Shown here one piece after another: positions 8,777 to 16,930 of a stretch of DNA of 64,000 nt. Each line of letters begins with the position of its first letter. Within the stretch, counting starts at the first letter, position 1. The notes under the pieces were generated by a model. It was not told the origin of the DNA. It saw only the letters and a program-made list of their open reading frames with translations, and did no database searches. The DNA comes from Williamsia serinedens (GTDB lineage: Bacteria; Actinomycetota; Actinomycetes; Mycobacteriales; Mycobacteriaceae), in the NCBI RefSeq assembly GCF_024171725.1, contig NZ_JAMTCG010000004.1, positions 248,001 through 312,000 on the forward strand. The letters run 5' to 3'. A program made the position numbers and the translations under genes.

Positions 8777-10210
8777 ATGAACGACCTGCCTTTCGGATTC
8801 AGCTCGGGCCGCGGCGACGGTGACGACGACCGCGACCGCAAGGGCGACGGTTCCTCGTCGAACCCGCTCGGCGGCGATCCGTTCGGCGCCGGCGGCTTCG
8901 ACCCGAATCAGTTGGGACAGATGCTCTCCCAGCTCGGCTCGATGCTCAGCGGCATGGGCCAGGGCGGCGGCGCCGGCGGGGGTGGCCCCGTCAACTACCA
9001 GGTGGCGACCTCGCTGGCCCGGCAGCAGATCGGGAACTTCAGCCCGCTCGACGACGGGCAGCGCACCGCGGTCGTCGAGGCGGTGCGGCTCGTCGAGGTC
9101 TGGCTCGACGGCGCGACCACCCTCCCAGCCGGTGTGACGCAGACGACAGCGTGGACGCCGGTGCAGTGGCTCGAGGAGACGCTGCCGACGTGGAAGACGC
9201 TGTGCGACCCCATCGCGTCGCAGATCTCCGGCATGTTCGCGACCGGACTGCCCGAGGAGGCCCGCCAGTTCGCCGGCCCGATGCTCGGCATGGTCACGCA
9301 GATGGGCGGCATGGCGTTCGGCACCCAACTCGGCCAAGGTCTCGGTCATCTCGCGAAGGACGTCCTGACGTCGACCGATGTCGGTCTGCCACTCGCGCCG
9401 ACGGGCACGGCTGTGCTGCTCCCCGAGGCGATTGCGAAGTTCGCCGACGGGCTCGAGCAGCCCGCGCAGGAGATCATCGTGTTCCTCGCCGCCCGCGAGG
9501 CCGCGCACGTCCGGCTGTTCGCGCACGTCCCCTGGCTGCGACAGCGCCTCCTGTCGACGGTCGAGGAGTACGCCCGCGGCATCACCATGGACTTCTCCGG
9601 GATCCAGGAGGCCGCCCAGTCGATCGACCCGACCGAGCTGTTGTCGAACCCGGGCAAGATCGAGGAGCTCATGTCGGCGGGTACGTCGTTCGAGCCGACG
9701 ACGTCGCCCGAGCAGAAGGCGGCACTCGCGCGGCTCGAGACGCTGCTGGCGCTCATCGAGGGCTGGGTCGAGCGCGTCGTCGACCACGCCCTCGCCGACC
9801 GGATCCCCAGCGCGGGCGCGCTCGCCGAGACGATGCGCCGCCGTCGTGCCACCGGCGGACCCGCGGAGCAGACGTTCGCCACCCTCGTCGGTCTCGAGCT
9901 GCGTCCGCGGAAGGTCCGCGAGGCCGCGGCGCTGTGGGACAAGCTGCTCGAGGCCTCGGACATCGCGACCCGCGACGGCGTGTGGGCACACCCCGACCTC
10001 ATGCCCGACGGCGACGACGTCGACTCCCCCGCCGGGTTCATCGACCGCGTGATCGGTGGCGGCACCGACGACCCGATCGCCGAGCTCGAGAAGCAGATGG
10101 CCCAGGAGGCGTCGGCGAAGGACGAGTCCGATGAGTCCCCGACGGACGGCGGGACGTCGCCCGACGACGAGGGCACCGACGACGACAAGGGCGGTCCCGC
10201 ACCGGTCTGA
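8777..10210 (+). CDS. Zincin-like putative metallohydrolase with a degenerate HExxH motif
   Basis: The 477-residue protein opens with a disordered, Asp/Gly-rich region, then a helical domain resembling the actinobacterial Zincin_2 (DUF2342) family, and ends with an acidic tail of Asp, Glu and Ser. It corresponds to M. tuberculosis Rv3195. At residues 240-244 the sequence is REAAH, so the first histidine of an HExxH site is replaced by arginine while Glu241 and His244 remain; peptidase activity is therefore uncertain. The ATG at 8777 is preceded by TACCGT at 8764-8769 with seven bases between, which fits a leaderless transcript. It is transcribed away from the envelope cassette. Confidence 0.9.
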   Translation: MNDLPFGFSSGRGDGDDDRDRKGDGSSSNPLGGDPFGAGGFDPNQLGQMLSQLGSMLSGMGQGGGAGGGGPVNYQVATSLARQQIGNFSPLDDGQRTAVVEAVRLVEVWLDGATTLPAGVTQTTAWTPVQWLEETLPTWKTLCDPIASQISGMFATGLPEEARQFAGPMLGMVTQMGGMAFGTQLGQGLGHLAKDVLTSTDVGLPLAPTGTAVLLPEAIAKFADGLEQPAQEIIVFLAAREAAHVRLFAHVPWLRQRLLSTVEEYARGITMDFSGIQEAAQSIDPTELLSNPGKIEELMSAGTSFEPTTSPEQKAALARLETLLALIEGWVERVVDHALADRIPSAGALAETMRRRRATGGPAEQTFATLVGLELRPRKVREAAALWDKLLEASDIATRDGVWAHPDLMPDGDDVDSPAGFIDRVIGGGTDDPIAELEKQMAQEASAKDESDESPTDGGTSPDDEGTDDDKGGPAPV

Positions 10211-10273
10211 GCCGCGCCAGGCCTGTGGACAACTGCCGTCGACGGCTGATCGTCGTCGGCGCGAGGTGCGACG

Positions 10274-11167
10274 GTGTGCGGCATGTCCCGCACCGAGTCC
10301 GCGACCCTGCGCCCCGACACCCCGGTGGTGCACCGCGGTGACCACACCGTGCAGATCGGCGGCGACGCCGAGGCCGGTCTCATCGTCGACCTCCCCGGCC
10401 ACCTGTCGCCGCGGGCGTTCGTCGCATTCCTGCGATCGCTGACGACCCCGCGCACACCGACCGAGATCCGCCGGGCCGCCCGCGACATCGGGCTCACCGC
10501 AGGCGATGTCGCCGAACTGATGCGTCGCATGACGACGGCCGGCGTCATCGCGACGGTCGTGCCGCCCGGCGACTTCCGGGTGCGGGTGCACGGCCGTGGC
10601 CCGGTGTCGACGCGGGTGACGGCGTTGCTGCGCGACACCGGCATGGCGGTCGAGACGTCGACGCAACGGCCCCGTCCCCAGCACGCCGACGACATCCCGC
10701 TGTCGTCGTGGACCGAGCATCTCGTGGTCCTCTGCGACGCCCTCGTGCACGACCCGTCGGTGGTGTCCGGCCTGATGAGCCGGCGCATCCCGCACCTGCA
10801 GGTGTGTCTGCGCGGCGGCGTGGGCGTGGTGGGACCGCTCGTGCTGCCCGGGCGGACCACCTGTCTCCGCTGCGCGGACTGTCACCGGTCCGACCGCGAC
10901 CCGCAGTGGCCGGTCGTGAGCGGCCAGATGATCGGCGCCGTCGGCCACGCGAGCGTCGCGACCGCCGTCGCGACGGCCGGCCTCGCGCTCGACCAGATCG
11001 ACCACGTGGCCGAGGGGCTCGCGCGGGCCGCGTGCGACCCGGCCGATCGCAGCGTGCCTTTGCCGGCCAGCGTCGGGCACACCCTCGAGTACCGCAGTCG
11101 ACCGGCTCGGCTACATATGCGGCGATGGACGCCACACCCGCTCTGCGGTTGCTGTTTTCGTCGGTGA
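10274..11167 (+). CDS. Cyclodehydratase-like (bacteriocin biosynthesis type) protein, Rv3196-like
   Basis: The 297-residue protein resembles proteins labelled as bacteriocin-type cyclodehydratase or TOMM-associated in actinobacteria. The N-terminal 90 residues look like a winged-helix, precursor-binding region, the middle like a Rossmann-type fold, and four cysteines in two pairs (CLRCADC near residue 197 and CGCC near the C-terminus) could bind zinc as in E1-like/ThiF folds. No YcaO partner and no precursor peptide gene is nearby, so it is probably a conserved lone protein rather than part of a peptide pathway. GTG 10274 has a GAGG seven bases upstream; ATG 10283 is the alternative. The ABC1 kinase follows 35 bp downstream and may be co-transcribed. 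Confidence 0.82.
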   Translation: MCGMSRTESATLRPDTPVVHRGDHTVQIGGDAEAGLIVDLPGHLSPRAFVAFLRSLTTPRTPTEIRRAARDIGLTAGDVAELMRRMTTAGVIATVVPPGDFRVRVHGRGPVSTRVTALLRDTGMAVETSTQRPRPQHADDIPLSSWTEHLVVLCDALVHDPSVVSGLMSRRIPHLQVCLRGGVGVVGPLVLPGRTTCLRCADCHRSDRDPQWPVVSGQMIGAVGHASVATAVATAGLALDQIDHVAEGLARAACDPADRSVPLPASVGHTLEYRSRPARLHMRRWTPHPLCGCCFRR

Positions 11168-11202
11168 ACTATCGTGGTGGCGACGCAGGAGGTGCACCGC
11201 AG

Positions 11203-12519
11203 ATGGCCGACATCACCGAGGGGCGGGGTCGCCGCAACGCCAAGCTCGCGGCACTCCCGCTGGGCATGGCCGGGCGCGCCGCCGCCGGGTTCGGCAAGCG
11301 GCTGGCCGGGAAGGACCGCGACGAGATCAACGCCGAGCTGATGGAGAAGGCTGCCGAGCAGGTCTTCACCACGCTCGGCGAGCTCAAGGGCGGGGCCATG
11401 AAGGTCGGCCAGGCACTGTCGGTGATGGAGGCCGCGATCCCCGACGAGTACGGGGAGCCCTTCCGTGAGGCGCTGGTGAAGCTGCAGGCCGAGGCACCGC
11501 CGCTGCCGGCGAAGAAGGTCCATCAGGTCCTCGACGCGCAGCTCGGCACCGCGTGGCGCAGCCGGTTCAGTGAGTTCTCCGACGAACCCGCCGCGTCGGC
11601 CAGCATCGGACAGGTGCACCGCGGCGTGTGGTCCGACGGGCGCGAGGTCGCCGTCAAGATCCAGTACCCCGGGGCCGACCACGCGCTGCGCGCCGACCTC
11701 AAGACACTGTCGCGGCTGTCGTCGATCATCCAGCGGATGACACCGGGCACCGACGTGCGCGCACTCGTCGACGAGCTCATCGCCCGCACCGAGGACGAAC
11801 TGGACTACCAGGCGGAGGCGAACAACCAGCGCGCGTTCGCCGCCGAGTTCGACGGCGACCCGGAGGTGCTGGTGCCCAAGGTCGTCGCCAGCGCGCCCAA
11901 GGTCGTCGTCAGCGAATGGGTCGCGGGGACGCCGCTCTCGCAGGTGATCGCGTCGGGCACGGCGCAGGAGCGCAACACCGCCGCGGCCAAGCTCGCCGAG
12001 TTCGAGATCAGCTCCCCCGCGCGCGTCGGGCTCCTGCACGGCGACCCGCATCCCGGGAACTTCCGCATCCACGCCGACGGACGCCTGATCGTCCTCGACT
12101 ACGGCGCCGTCGGACTGTACCCGAACGGTCTGCCCGCGGAGACCGGGCCGATCCTCGCTCTGGCGCGCGACCAGAAGTACGACGAACTGGTCGAGGCCAT
12201 GGTCGACGCCGGGTTCATCACCGGCGCGAACAAGGATCGCGTCACCGCGGTCGACATCGAGAACTACCTCAAGCCGTATGTCGACCCCCTGCTGTCGGAG
12301 TCGTTCCACTTCACGCGGAAGTGGCTGCAGCGTGCGGCCGGGAAGGCCACCGACCTGAAGGGCGACGTCTACAAGACCTCGCGTCACCTGAACGTGCCGA
12401 CCGAGTACGTGATGGTGTTCCGGGTGCTCGGCGGGTGTGTCGGCATCGCCGCCCAACTCGACGCGGAGGCGCCCTACCGTCGGATCATGGAGAAGTGGGT
12501 GCCGGGACTGCGGTCTTGA
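11203..12519 (+). CDS. ABC1/UbiB family atypical kinase
   Basis: The 438-residue protein carries the hallmarks of the ABC1 (UbiB/ADCK) fold: the KxGQ motif in GAMKVGQALS, the alanine-rich loop in AASASIGQVHRG, the lysine in VAVKIQYPG, the catalytic loop HGDPHPGN and the metal-binding LDYGAVG. It corresponds to Rv3197. Family members act in quinone or lipid metabolism; the substrate here cannot be read from the sequence. The ATG at 11203 follows an AGGAGG about ten bases upstream and matches the MADI start I recall for mycobacteria; an in-frame ATG at 11125 would overlap the preceding gene. It converges with whiB7 across a short hairpin. Confidence 0.92.
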   Translation: MADITEGRGRRNAKLAALPLGMAGRAAAGFGKRLAGKDRDEINAELMEKAAEQVFTTLGELKGGAMKVGQALSVMEAAIPDEYGEPFREALVKLQAEAPPLPAKKVHQVLDAQLGTAWRSRFSEFSDEPAASASIGQVHRGVWSDGREVAVKIQYPGADHALRADLKTLSRLSSIIQRMTPGTDVRALVDELIARTEDELDYQAEANNQRAFAAEFDGDPEVLVPKVVASAPKVVVSEWVAGTPLSQVIASGTAQERNTAAAKLAEFEISSPARVGLLHGDPHPGNFRIHADGRLIVLDYGAVGLYPNGLPAETGPILALARDQKYDELVEAMVDAGFITGANKDRVTAVDIENYLKPYVDPLLSESFHFTRKWLQRAAGKATDLKGDVYKTSRHLNVPTEYVMVFRVLGGCVGIAAQLDAEAPYRRIMEKWVPGLRS

Positions 12520-12527
12520 GTGACCAC

Positions 12528-12545
12528 AGCCCCGGCACCGGGGCT
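12528..12545. terminator. Short GC hairpin between the convergent ABC1 kinase and whiB7 genes
   Basis: AGCCCCGG and CCGGGGCT form an 8 bp inverted repeat with a two-base centre, nine bases after the kinase stop. There is no T tract. A terminator role on both strands is inferred from its place between converging genes. Confidence 0.5.
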
Positions 12546-12571
12546 CACGCGGAGCGTGAACTCACTGCCGC

Positions 12572-12877
12572 TCACGCGGCGACGGCGTTCTTGCGCGGCC
12601 GTCCCCGAGGACGCTTGCGGGCGATGACGGTCCCCTGATCGAGGATCTCGCCACCCCACACGCCCCACGGCTCGGCGCGTTCGAGAGCGGCCGCGAGGCA
12701 CGCCCGCCGCAGCGGGCAGTCGGCGCACAGCGCCTTCGCCTGCTCGAGGTCGGCCGGGCTCTCGGCGAACCAGAGGTCCGGGTCGGAGACGCGGCAGGGC
12801 AGACGGAGAGCGGCGGCCGCGGTCTCGGGTGTGAGGTCGGTGTCGGTCGGTCGGGTGTCGACTGCCGGGGCGGTCAT
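12572..12877 (-). CDS. whiB7: WhiB7, iron-sulfur redox-responsive transcriptional activator of intrinsic drug resistance
   Basis: The 101-residue protein has the four WhiB cysteines for a [4Fe-4S] cluster (Cys28, Cys51, Cys54, Cys60), the EPWGVWGGE turn and a C-terminal AT-hook, RGRPRK, at about residues 91-96, which distinguishes WhiB7 from other WhiB proteins. WhiB7 partners the principal sigma factor and activates resistance genes when translation is disturbed. ATG 12877 has a GGAGGAG ribosome site; an upstream in-frame ATG at 12916 lacks one. A long leader with its own ORF and attenuator precedes it. It is followed by uvrD2 on the far side of the promoter, as in mycobacteria. Confidence 0.96.
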   Translation of the reverse strand: MTAPAVDTRPTDTDLTPETAAAALRLPCRVSDPDLWFAESPADLEQAKALCADCPLRRACLAAALERAEPWGVWGGEILDQGTVIARKRPRGRPRKNAVAA

Positions 12878-12967
12878 GTCGGCTCCTCCACTGGAGATGG
12901 GCGGGATCGGGGTCATGTGTGGCTGGTGACCCGGGAGGCGCCTCTCCGGTGGTCCGATCGGGACCGG

Positions 12968-13012
12968 GAACGAAGAAGGCCACGGGTCTCGCTGCTGCGA
13001 TCGCCGTGGCCT
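12968..13012 (-). terminator. Intrinsic attenuator in the whiB7 leader
   Basis: Read on the minus strand, AGGCCACGG (13004-13012) pairs with CCGTGGCCT (12977-12985) across an 18-base loop and is followed at once by the T-rich TCTTCGTTC. This is the layout of a Rho-independent terminator, placed between the leader ORF and whiB7. In mycobacteria whiB7 is known to be attenuated in this way when its leader peptide is translated normally. Confidence 0.75.
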
Positions 13013-13047
13013 GGGATGTCGTCAGCGCTTCTGCGCTGGACCGAGAT

Positions 13048-13254
13048 CTAGGTGTGCACGGGGATCGCGGGGCGGATGGCGGTTGCCTGGGCGGCGGCGG
13101 CGTGATGCGCGGCCAGCGGGGCGACGGCGGAGAAGGCCATCGCGGCGGCGGTACGCGGACGCTCGACCAACCAGCGGTCTGCGCCTGCGGGCGCGAAGCC
13201 GAACGCGGGCGTGACCACGGAGGCAGCGAAGCCGTTGACGAATGCGTAGTTCAT
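13048..13254 (-). CDS. whiB7 leader ORF (uORF), 68 residues
   Basis: This small ORF begins at ATG 13254 behind a strong GGAAGGGAG site and ends about 35 bases before the attenuator hairpin. The peptide begins MNYAFVNGFAASVVTP and is rich in alanine, with hydrophobic stretches (AAAMAFSAVAPLAAHHAAAAQ). By analogy with mycobacterial whiB7, its translation would couple ribosome stalling, for example by antibiotics or amino-acid shortage, to read-through into whiB7. The role is inferred from position; the peptide itself is not expected to be conserved. A longer frame to 13290 exists but has no ribosome site. Confidence 0.75.
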   Translation of the reverse strand: MNYAFVNGFAASVVTPAFGFAPAGADRWLVERPRTAAAMAFSAVAPLAAHHAAAAQATAIRPAIPVHT

Positions 13255-13314
13255 CCGACTCACTCCCTTCCGCTCATCGAGGCGTCGCACGGAGATCCCG
13301 TACCGACGACCAGA

Positions 13315-13354
13315 ACACTACGAGATGCTTCGCGATCCGCACAACCATTTTTTG
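13315..13354 (-). promoter_or_regulatory. Autoregulated whiB7 promoter with AT-rich WhiB7 box
   Basis: On the minus strand CAAAAAAT (13347-13354) lies two bases before a TTGTGC -35 element (13339-13344); 18 bases further is TAGTGT (13315-13320) as -10. An AT-rich box just upstream of the -35 is the known signature of WhiB7-activated promoters, recognised by the AT-hook. Transcription would start about 55 bases before the leader ORF. Confidence 0.75.
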
Positions 13355-13379
13355 ACCTGCGGTTTTGCGTGTCGTGCGG

Positions 13380-15458
13380 TCAGCGCACGGTGTCGGCGAC
13401 GAGCCCCAGCACCATCTCGCCGTACTGGTCGAGCTTCTTGGCCCCGATGCCGGGGATGGCCACCAGCCCGGCCACGTCGGACGGCTTCTGCTCGGCGATG
13501 GCGATGAGGGTGTTGTCGGAGAAGACGACGAACGCGGGCACCTTCTGTTCGGCGGCCTGGGTCCGCCGCCACTCCTTCAGAGCGACGAGCAACTCTTCGT
13601 CGAGGTCGGAGGGGCAGTCCTCACACCGGCCGAGCAGCGACGGCGTCTTGCCGATCAACTGCTTGCCGCACACCCGGCAGCGGGGACGTCGTCCGGGCTT
13701 CGTCGGTTCGGCGATGCGCGAGGCCGGCGAATCGTCGGGGACGAGTCCGATGAGGAACCGGGAGCGTCGGCGGCTCTTGCGGCCGCCCTCGGCGCGGGCC
13801 AACGCCCAGGAGATGTGCAGGATCCCGCGGGCGCGGGTGATGCCGACGTAGAACAGGCGGCGTTCCTCCTCGACGTCCTCGTCGGACCCGTTGATGGCCT
13901 GGTTGATCGGCAGCGAGCCGTCGGTGACGCCGGCGAGGAACACCGCGTCCCACTCGAGGCCCTTCGCGGCGTGCAGCGAGGAGAGGGTGACGCCCTGCAC
14001 GGTCGGTGGGTGACGCGCCTGCGCCCGCGCCGACAGCTCGTCGACGAGACCGGGCAGGGTCAACTCGGGGACGTCGACGACGAGGTCCTCGGTCAGGGTG
14101 ACCAGCGCCCGCAACGACTCCCACCGTTGCTTGGCCTGGGTACCGGCAGGTTCGGAGTCGGTGAGGCCCAGCGGGACGAGGACCGCCCGCACGAGCGTCG
14201 GCAGGTCGGCGTCGGCGGGGAGGTCGTCGCGACCGGCCGCCGACTGCAGTGCCCGCATGGCCTGGCGGATCTCGGCGCGCTGGAAGAACGCCTCGCCGCC
14301 ACGCACCTGGTAGGCGATACCGGCCGCGGTCAGCGCGTCCTCGTGCGCCTGCGCCTGCGCGTTCACGCGGTAGAGGATCGCGATCTCCGACGCCGGGACC
14401 CCCTGCTCCAGGAGCCGCTTGATCCGCTTGGCGACCGCCGCCGCCTCGGCGGGTTCGTCGTCGTACTCGGCGAACTCCGGTTCGGGCCCGGGCGGTCGCT
14501 GCCCGACGAGCGCGAGTCGGGTGCCGGCGACGCGACCGCGGGCGGCGCCGATCGCCCGGTTGGCCAGGCTGACCACCTGGGGCGTCGAGCGGTAGTCGCG
14601 TTCGAGACGGACGAGATGCGCCTCGGGGAAGCGGCGGGTGAAGTCGAGCAGGTAGCGCGGACTCGCCCCGGTGAACGTGTAGATGGTCTGGTTGGCGTCG
14701 CCGACGACGGTCAGGTCGTCGCGGTTGCCGAGCCACGCGTCGAGCAGGCTCTGCTGCGCGGGGGTGACGTCCTGGTACTCGTCGACGACGAAGCAGCGGT
14801 AGCGGTCGCGGAAGACCTCGGCGAGCGCGGCGTTGTCGCCCAGGATCCCGGCGGTGACGAGCAGCAGGTCGTCGAAGTCGAGCAGTTGGTCGCCGTCGGG
14901 CGAGACCTTCGCGGCCTCGTACCCGGCGTAGACGGCCGCGACCTTCTCCGCCGGGAACGGTGTCTCGCGCCGCCGCTTCCCGACCTCGGTGACGTAGTCG
15001 TCGACGCCGATGAGCGACGCCTTCGCCCATTCGATCTCCGACGACAGGTCGCGCAGGGTCTCCGTCGACGTGTCGAGTCCGGCCCGCCGGGCGGCGCGGG
15101 ACACGACCGGGAACTTGTTGTCGAGCAGTTCCCACCGGCTGGACCCGACCGCCTGCGGCCAGAAATAGCGCAGCTGGCGCATGGCGGCGGCGTGGAAGGT
15201 CATGGCCTGCACGGCGTTGCCGGAGCCGGAGAGCCCCAGCGATCGGAGGCGCCCGCGCATCTCCCCCGCCGCGCGGGCGGTGAAGGTGACGGCGAGGACC
15301 TGGTCCCCGCGGACGTGACCCTCCCCGACCAGGTGCGCGATCCGCCGCGTGATGGTGCGGGTCTTGCCCGTGCCGGCGCCCGCGAGCACGCAGACCGGTC
15401 CGCGGGGCGCGAGGACGGCGGCCTGCTGTTCGGGGTCGAGACCGTCGAGCGAGCGCAT
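13380..15458 (-). CDS. uvrD2: UvrD2, UvrD/Rep-type superfamily 1 ATP-dependent DNA helicase with HRDC domain
   Basis: The 692-residue protein has Walker A GAGTGKT (residues 27-33), the helicase motif [29 protein letters not shown] and the C-terminal motor signature YVGITRA. After the motor come a four-cysteine zinc-ribbon element (CRVCG ... CEDC) and an HRDC domain ([14 protein letters not shown]). This architecture is that of mycobacterial UvrD2, a 3'-5' helicase in DNA repair that is essential in some species. ATG 15458 is preceded by GATACT six bases away, so the message may be leaderless. It is divergent from mycoredoxin. Length is close to that of M. tuberculosis UvrD2 (about 700). Confidence 0.96.
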   Translation of the reverse strand: MRSLDGLDPEQQAAVLAPRGPVCVLAGAGTGKTRTITRRIAHLVGEGHVRGDQVLAVTFTARAAGEMRGRLRSLGLSGSGNAVQAMTFHAAAMRQLRYFWPQAVGSSRWELLDNKFPVVSRAARRAGLDTSTETLRDLSSEIEWAKASLIGVDDYVTEVGKRRRETPFPAEKVAAVYAGYEAAKVSPDGDQLLDFDDLLLVTAGILGDNAALAEVFRDRYRCFVVDEYQDVTPAQQSLLDAWLGNRDDLTVVGDANQTIYTFTGASPRYLLDFTRRFPEAHLVRLERDYRSTPQVVSLANRAIGAARGRVAGTRLALVGQRPPGPEPEFAEYDDEPAEAAAVAKRIKRLLEQGVPASEIAILYRVNAQAQAHEDALTAAGIAYQVRGGEAFFQRAEIRQAMRALQSAAGRDDLPADADLPTLVRAVLVPLGLTDSEPAGTQAKQRWESLRALVTLTEDLVVDVPELTLPGLVDELSARAQARHPPTVQGVTLSSLHAAKGLEWDAVFLAGVTDGSLPINQAINGSDEDVEEERRLFYVGITRARGILHISWALARAEGGRKSRRRSRFLIGLVPDDSPASRIAEPTKPGRRPRCRVCGKQLIGKTPSLLGRCEDCPSDLDEELLVALKEWRRTQAAEQKVPAFVVFSDNTLIAIAEQKPSDVAGLVAIPGIGAKKLDQYGEMVLGLVADTVR

Positions 15459-15524
15459 GCGCCCAGTATCCCTGCACCCTCCGACAGCGGAATCTTCGGC
15501 GGCCCCGGGTACGTTCTGCTGTTC

Positions 15525-15776
15525 ATGAGCAGCGAGAACCCCGCCCTGACCATGTACACCACGTCGTGGTGCGGCTTCTGTGCGCGACTGAAGACCGGCC
15601 TGCGCAGCGAGGGTGTCGAATGGACCGAGATCGACATCGAGCGCGAGCCGTCGGCCGCCGAGTTCGTCGGCAGCGTCAACAACGGCAACCACGTGGTCCC
15701 CACCGTGCAGTACGCCGACGGCACCACCGCCACCAACCCGTCGGTGAAGGACGTCCTCGCCAAGCTCGGTCGCTGA
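15525..15776 (+). CDS. mrx1: Mycoredoxin-1, glutaredoxin-like oxidoreductase
   Basis: This 83-residue thioredoxin-fold protein has the active site CGFC (Cys16-Cys19) after MYTTSW, and the cis-proline segment [10 protein letters not shown]. Mycoredoxin reduces mycothiol mixed disulfides in the cytosol using mycothiol in place of glutathione. The mycobacterial enzyme, as I recall, has CGYC, so Phe replaces Tyr between the cysteines. ATG 15525 was chosen because it gives the family length; the frame itself is open far upstream in antisense of uvrD2. It is divergent from uvrD2, as in M. tuberculosis (Rv3198A), and ends 12 bp before a perfect palindrome. Confidence 0.95.
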   Translation: MSSENPALTMYTTSWCGFCARLKTGLRSEGVEWTEIDIEREPSAAEFVGSVNNGNHVVPTVQYADGTTATNPSVKDVLAKLGR

Positions 15777-15788
15777 CCCACCGCGGCA

Positions 15789-15833
15789 ATCAGTAGTGAT
15801 CTTTCCCGCTCAGCGGGAAAGATCACTACTGAT
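15789..15833. terminator. Perfect 21-bp palindrome between mrx1 and nudC, bidirectional terminator
   Basis: Two 21-base arms pair perfectly around a TCA loop; the inner part is CTTTCCCGC with its complement. It lies between the convergent mrx1 and nudC stops and its last base is the first base of the nudC stop codon. No long T run follows on either strand, so termination would rest on stem strength. Confidence 0.75.
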
Positions 15834-16762
15834 CAGACGCCGGCCCAGGCGGTGACGAGGGCGCGGGCGATGGAGATCGAGCCCGGGAGGCGCAGGCGGA
15901 CGGAGGGGTCGTCGGCGGGTTCTCCGGCGGGGTCGCCCCGCAGCCACTCGTCGCCGCTCTTCAGTGCCGCGACCACCTCTTCGCGCGGGAACCACACCGC
16001 CTCGGTGATCTCGCCGTCGAGGAAGTCCAGGGGTTGGTCGCGATCGGCACGGGCCTCGAACCCCAGCATCAGTGATCGCGGGAACGGCCACGGCTGACTG
16101 CCGAGGTAGCGGGGCTCGACGACGTCGAGACCGGTCTCCTCGTGCAGTTCTCGCACCACGCACTGCTCCAACGACTCGCCGGGTTCGACGAAACCGGCGA
16201 ACGTCGAGAACCACTTGTCGGGCCAGCCCGACTGCCGGCCGAGCAGGACGTGGTCGGCCCCGTCGTGGACGACGGTGATGATCGCGGCGTCCGAGCGCGG
16301 GAACTCCTCCCGTCCGGTGACGGTGCTCTTGCGCGTCCACCCGGCGCGGGCGGGCACCGTCGGACTGCCGTCGACCGGTGAGAACCGTGCTGTCGCATGC
16401 CAGTTGAGGATCCCGAGCGCCGTCACGAGCAAGCCGGCCTCGTCGGGTTCGAGCCGTCCGAGGCTGCCGCGGGGGTCGGCGGTCTTTCCCTCGATCGTCT
16501 CCACACGCACGGTCCACAGGTCGATGCCGTCACGGATGCCGATGAAGACCGCGTCCTCGGGGATGCTGTCGCCGAACGTCGACGCGGCTTCCCACCGCAG
16601 TCCGTCGGGACCTATCCCCGACCGCCCGTTCGCGTCGACGAGCAGCACTCGGGCGTCCGGCCAGCCGCGCGCGAGGCGCTCGGCGTCATCCCGGATCTCG
16701 TCGGCGCGGTCGATGGTCGACCGCGACAGCAGCGGCGGTTCGGCGAAGGTGAAGATGGCCAC
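15833..16762 (-). CDS. nudC: NudC-type NADH pyrophosphatase (Nudix), zinc-ribbon cysteines missing
   Basis: The 309-residue protein has a complete Nudix box starting GFVEPGESLEQ (about residues 190-212) and the SQPWPFPRS segment (222-230) that marks NADH diphosphatase/NudC. The enzyme cleaves NAD(H), and in other bacteria NAD-capped RNA. The region where NudC proteins carry a four-cysteine zinc ribbon (about 122-155) has no cysteine: FSPVDG stands where a CxxC pair would be expected. The structural zinc is therefore probably lost. A TAGGCT hexamer lies six bases before the GTG start, suggesting leaderless translation. It corresponds to Rv3199c. Confidence 0.93.
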   Translation of the reverse strand: MAIFTFAEPPLLSRSTIDRADEIRDDAERLARGWPDARVLLVDANGRSGIGPDGLRWEAASTFGDSIPEDAVFIGIRDGIDLWTVRVETIEGKTADPRGSLGRLEPDEAGLLVTALGILNWHATARFSPVDGSPTVPARAGWTRKSTVTGREEFPRSDAAIITVVHDGADHVLLGRQSGWPDKWFSTFAGFVEPGESLEQCVVRELHEETGLDVVEPRYLGSQPWPFPRSLMLGFEARADRDQPLDFLDGEITEAVWFPREEVVAALKSGDEWLRGDPAGEPADDPSVRLRLPGSISIARALVTAWAGV

Positions 16763-16848
16763 CTGCCGAGCCTAACGATCGCGGATCAGGCGGCCCCGCG
16801 CCGTGGGGTGTACGTGTCGGCACAGGGTCGGCCCGTCATCGCCACTTC

Positions 16849-16922
16849 GCACGCTGGGCGCGATCGAATGCACGCTTGGCGTGATCAAATGCGCGCTCGG
16901 CGCGATCGAGTGCACGCTCGAC
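16849..16922. repeat. 21-bp degenerate tandem repeat, three and a half copies
   Basis: Units begin at 16849, 16870, 16891 and 16912 with an exact 21-bp period. The core on the plus strand is GCACGCTNGGCGCGATCGAAT. The array fills the gap between the channel stop and the nudC start. Its reverse-strand core GAGCGTGCA-TCGAT recurs in the array near 55.8 kb. Confidence 0.85.
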
Positions 16923-16930
16923 GGGTTGCG

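Noticed and set aside
12877-12916. ATG 12916 as start of whiB7
   Set aside because: No ribosome site, and the extension MTPIPPISSGGAD spans the real ribosome-binding region.
13365-15776. 803-codon open frame on the plus strand opposite uvrD2
   Set aside because: Only its last 83 codons (mrx1) are real; the rest is the antisense shadow of a GC-rich gene, with Arg/Gly/Val-rich composition.
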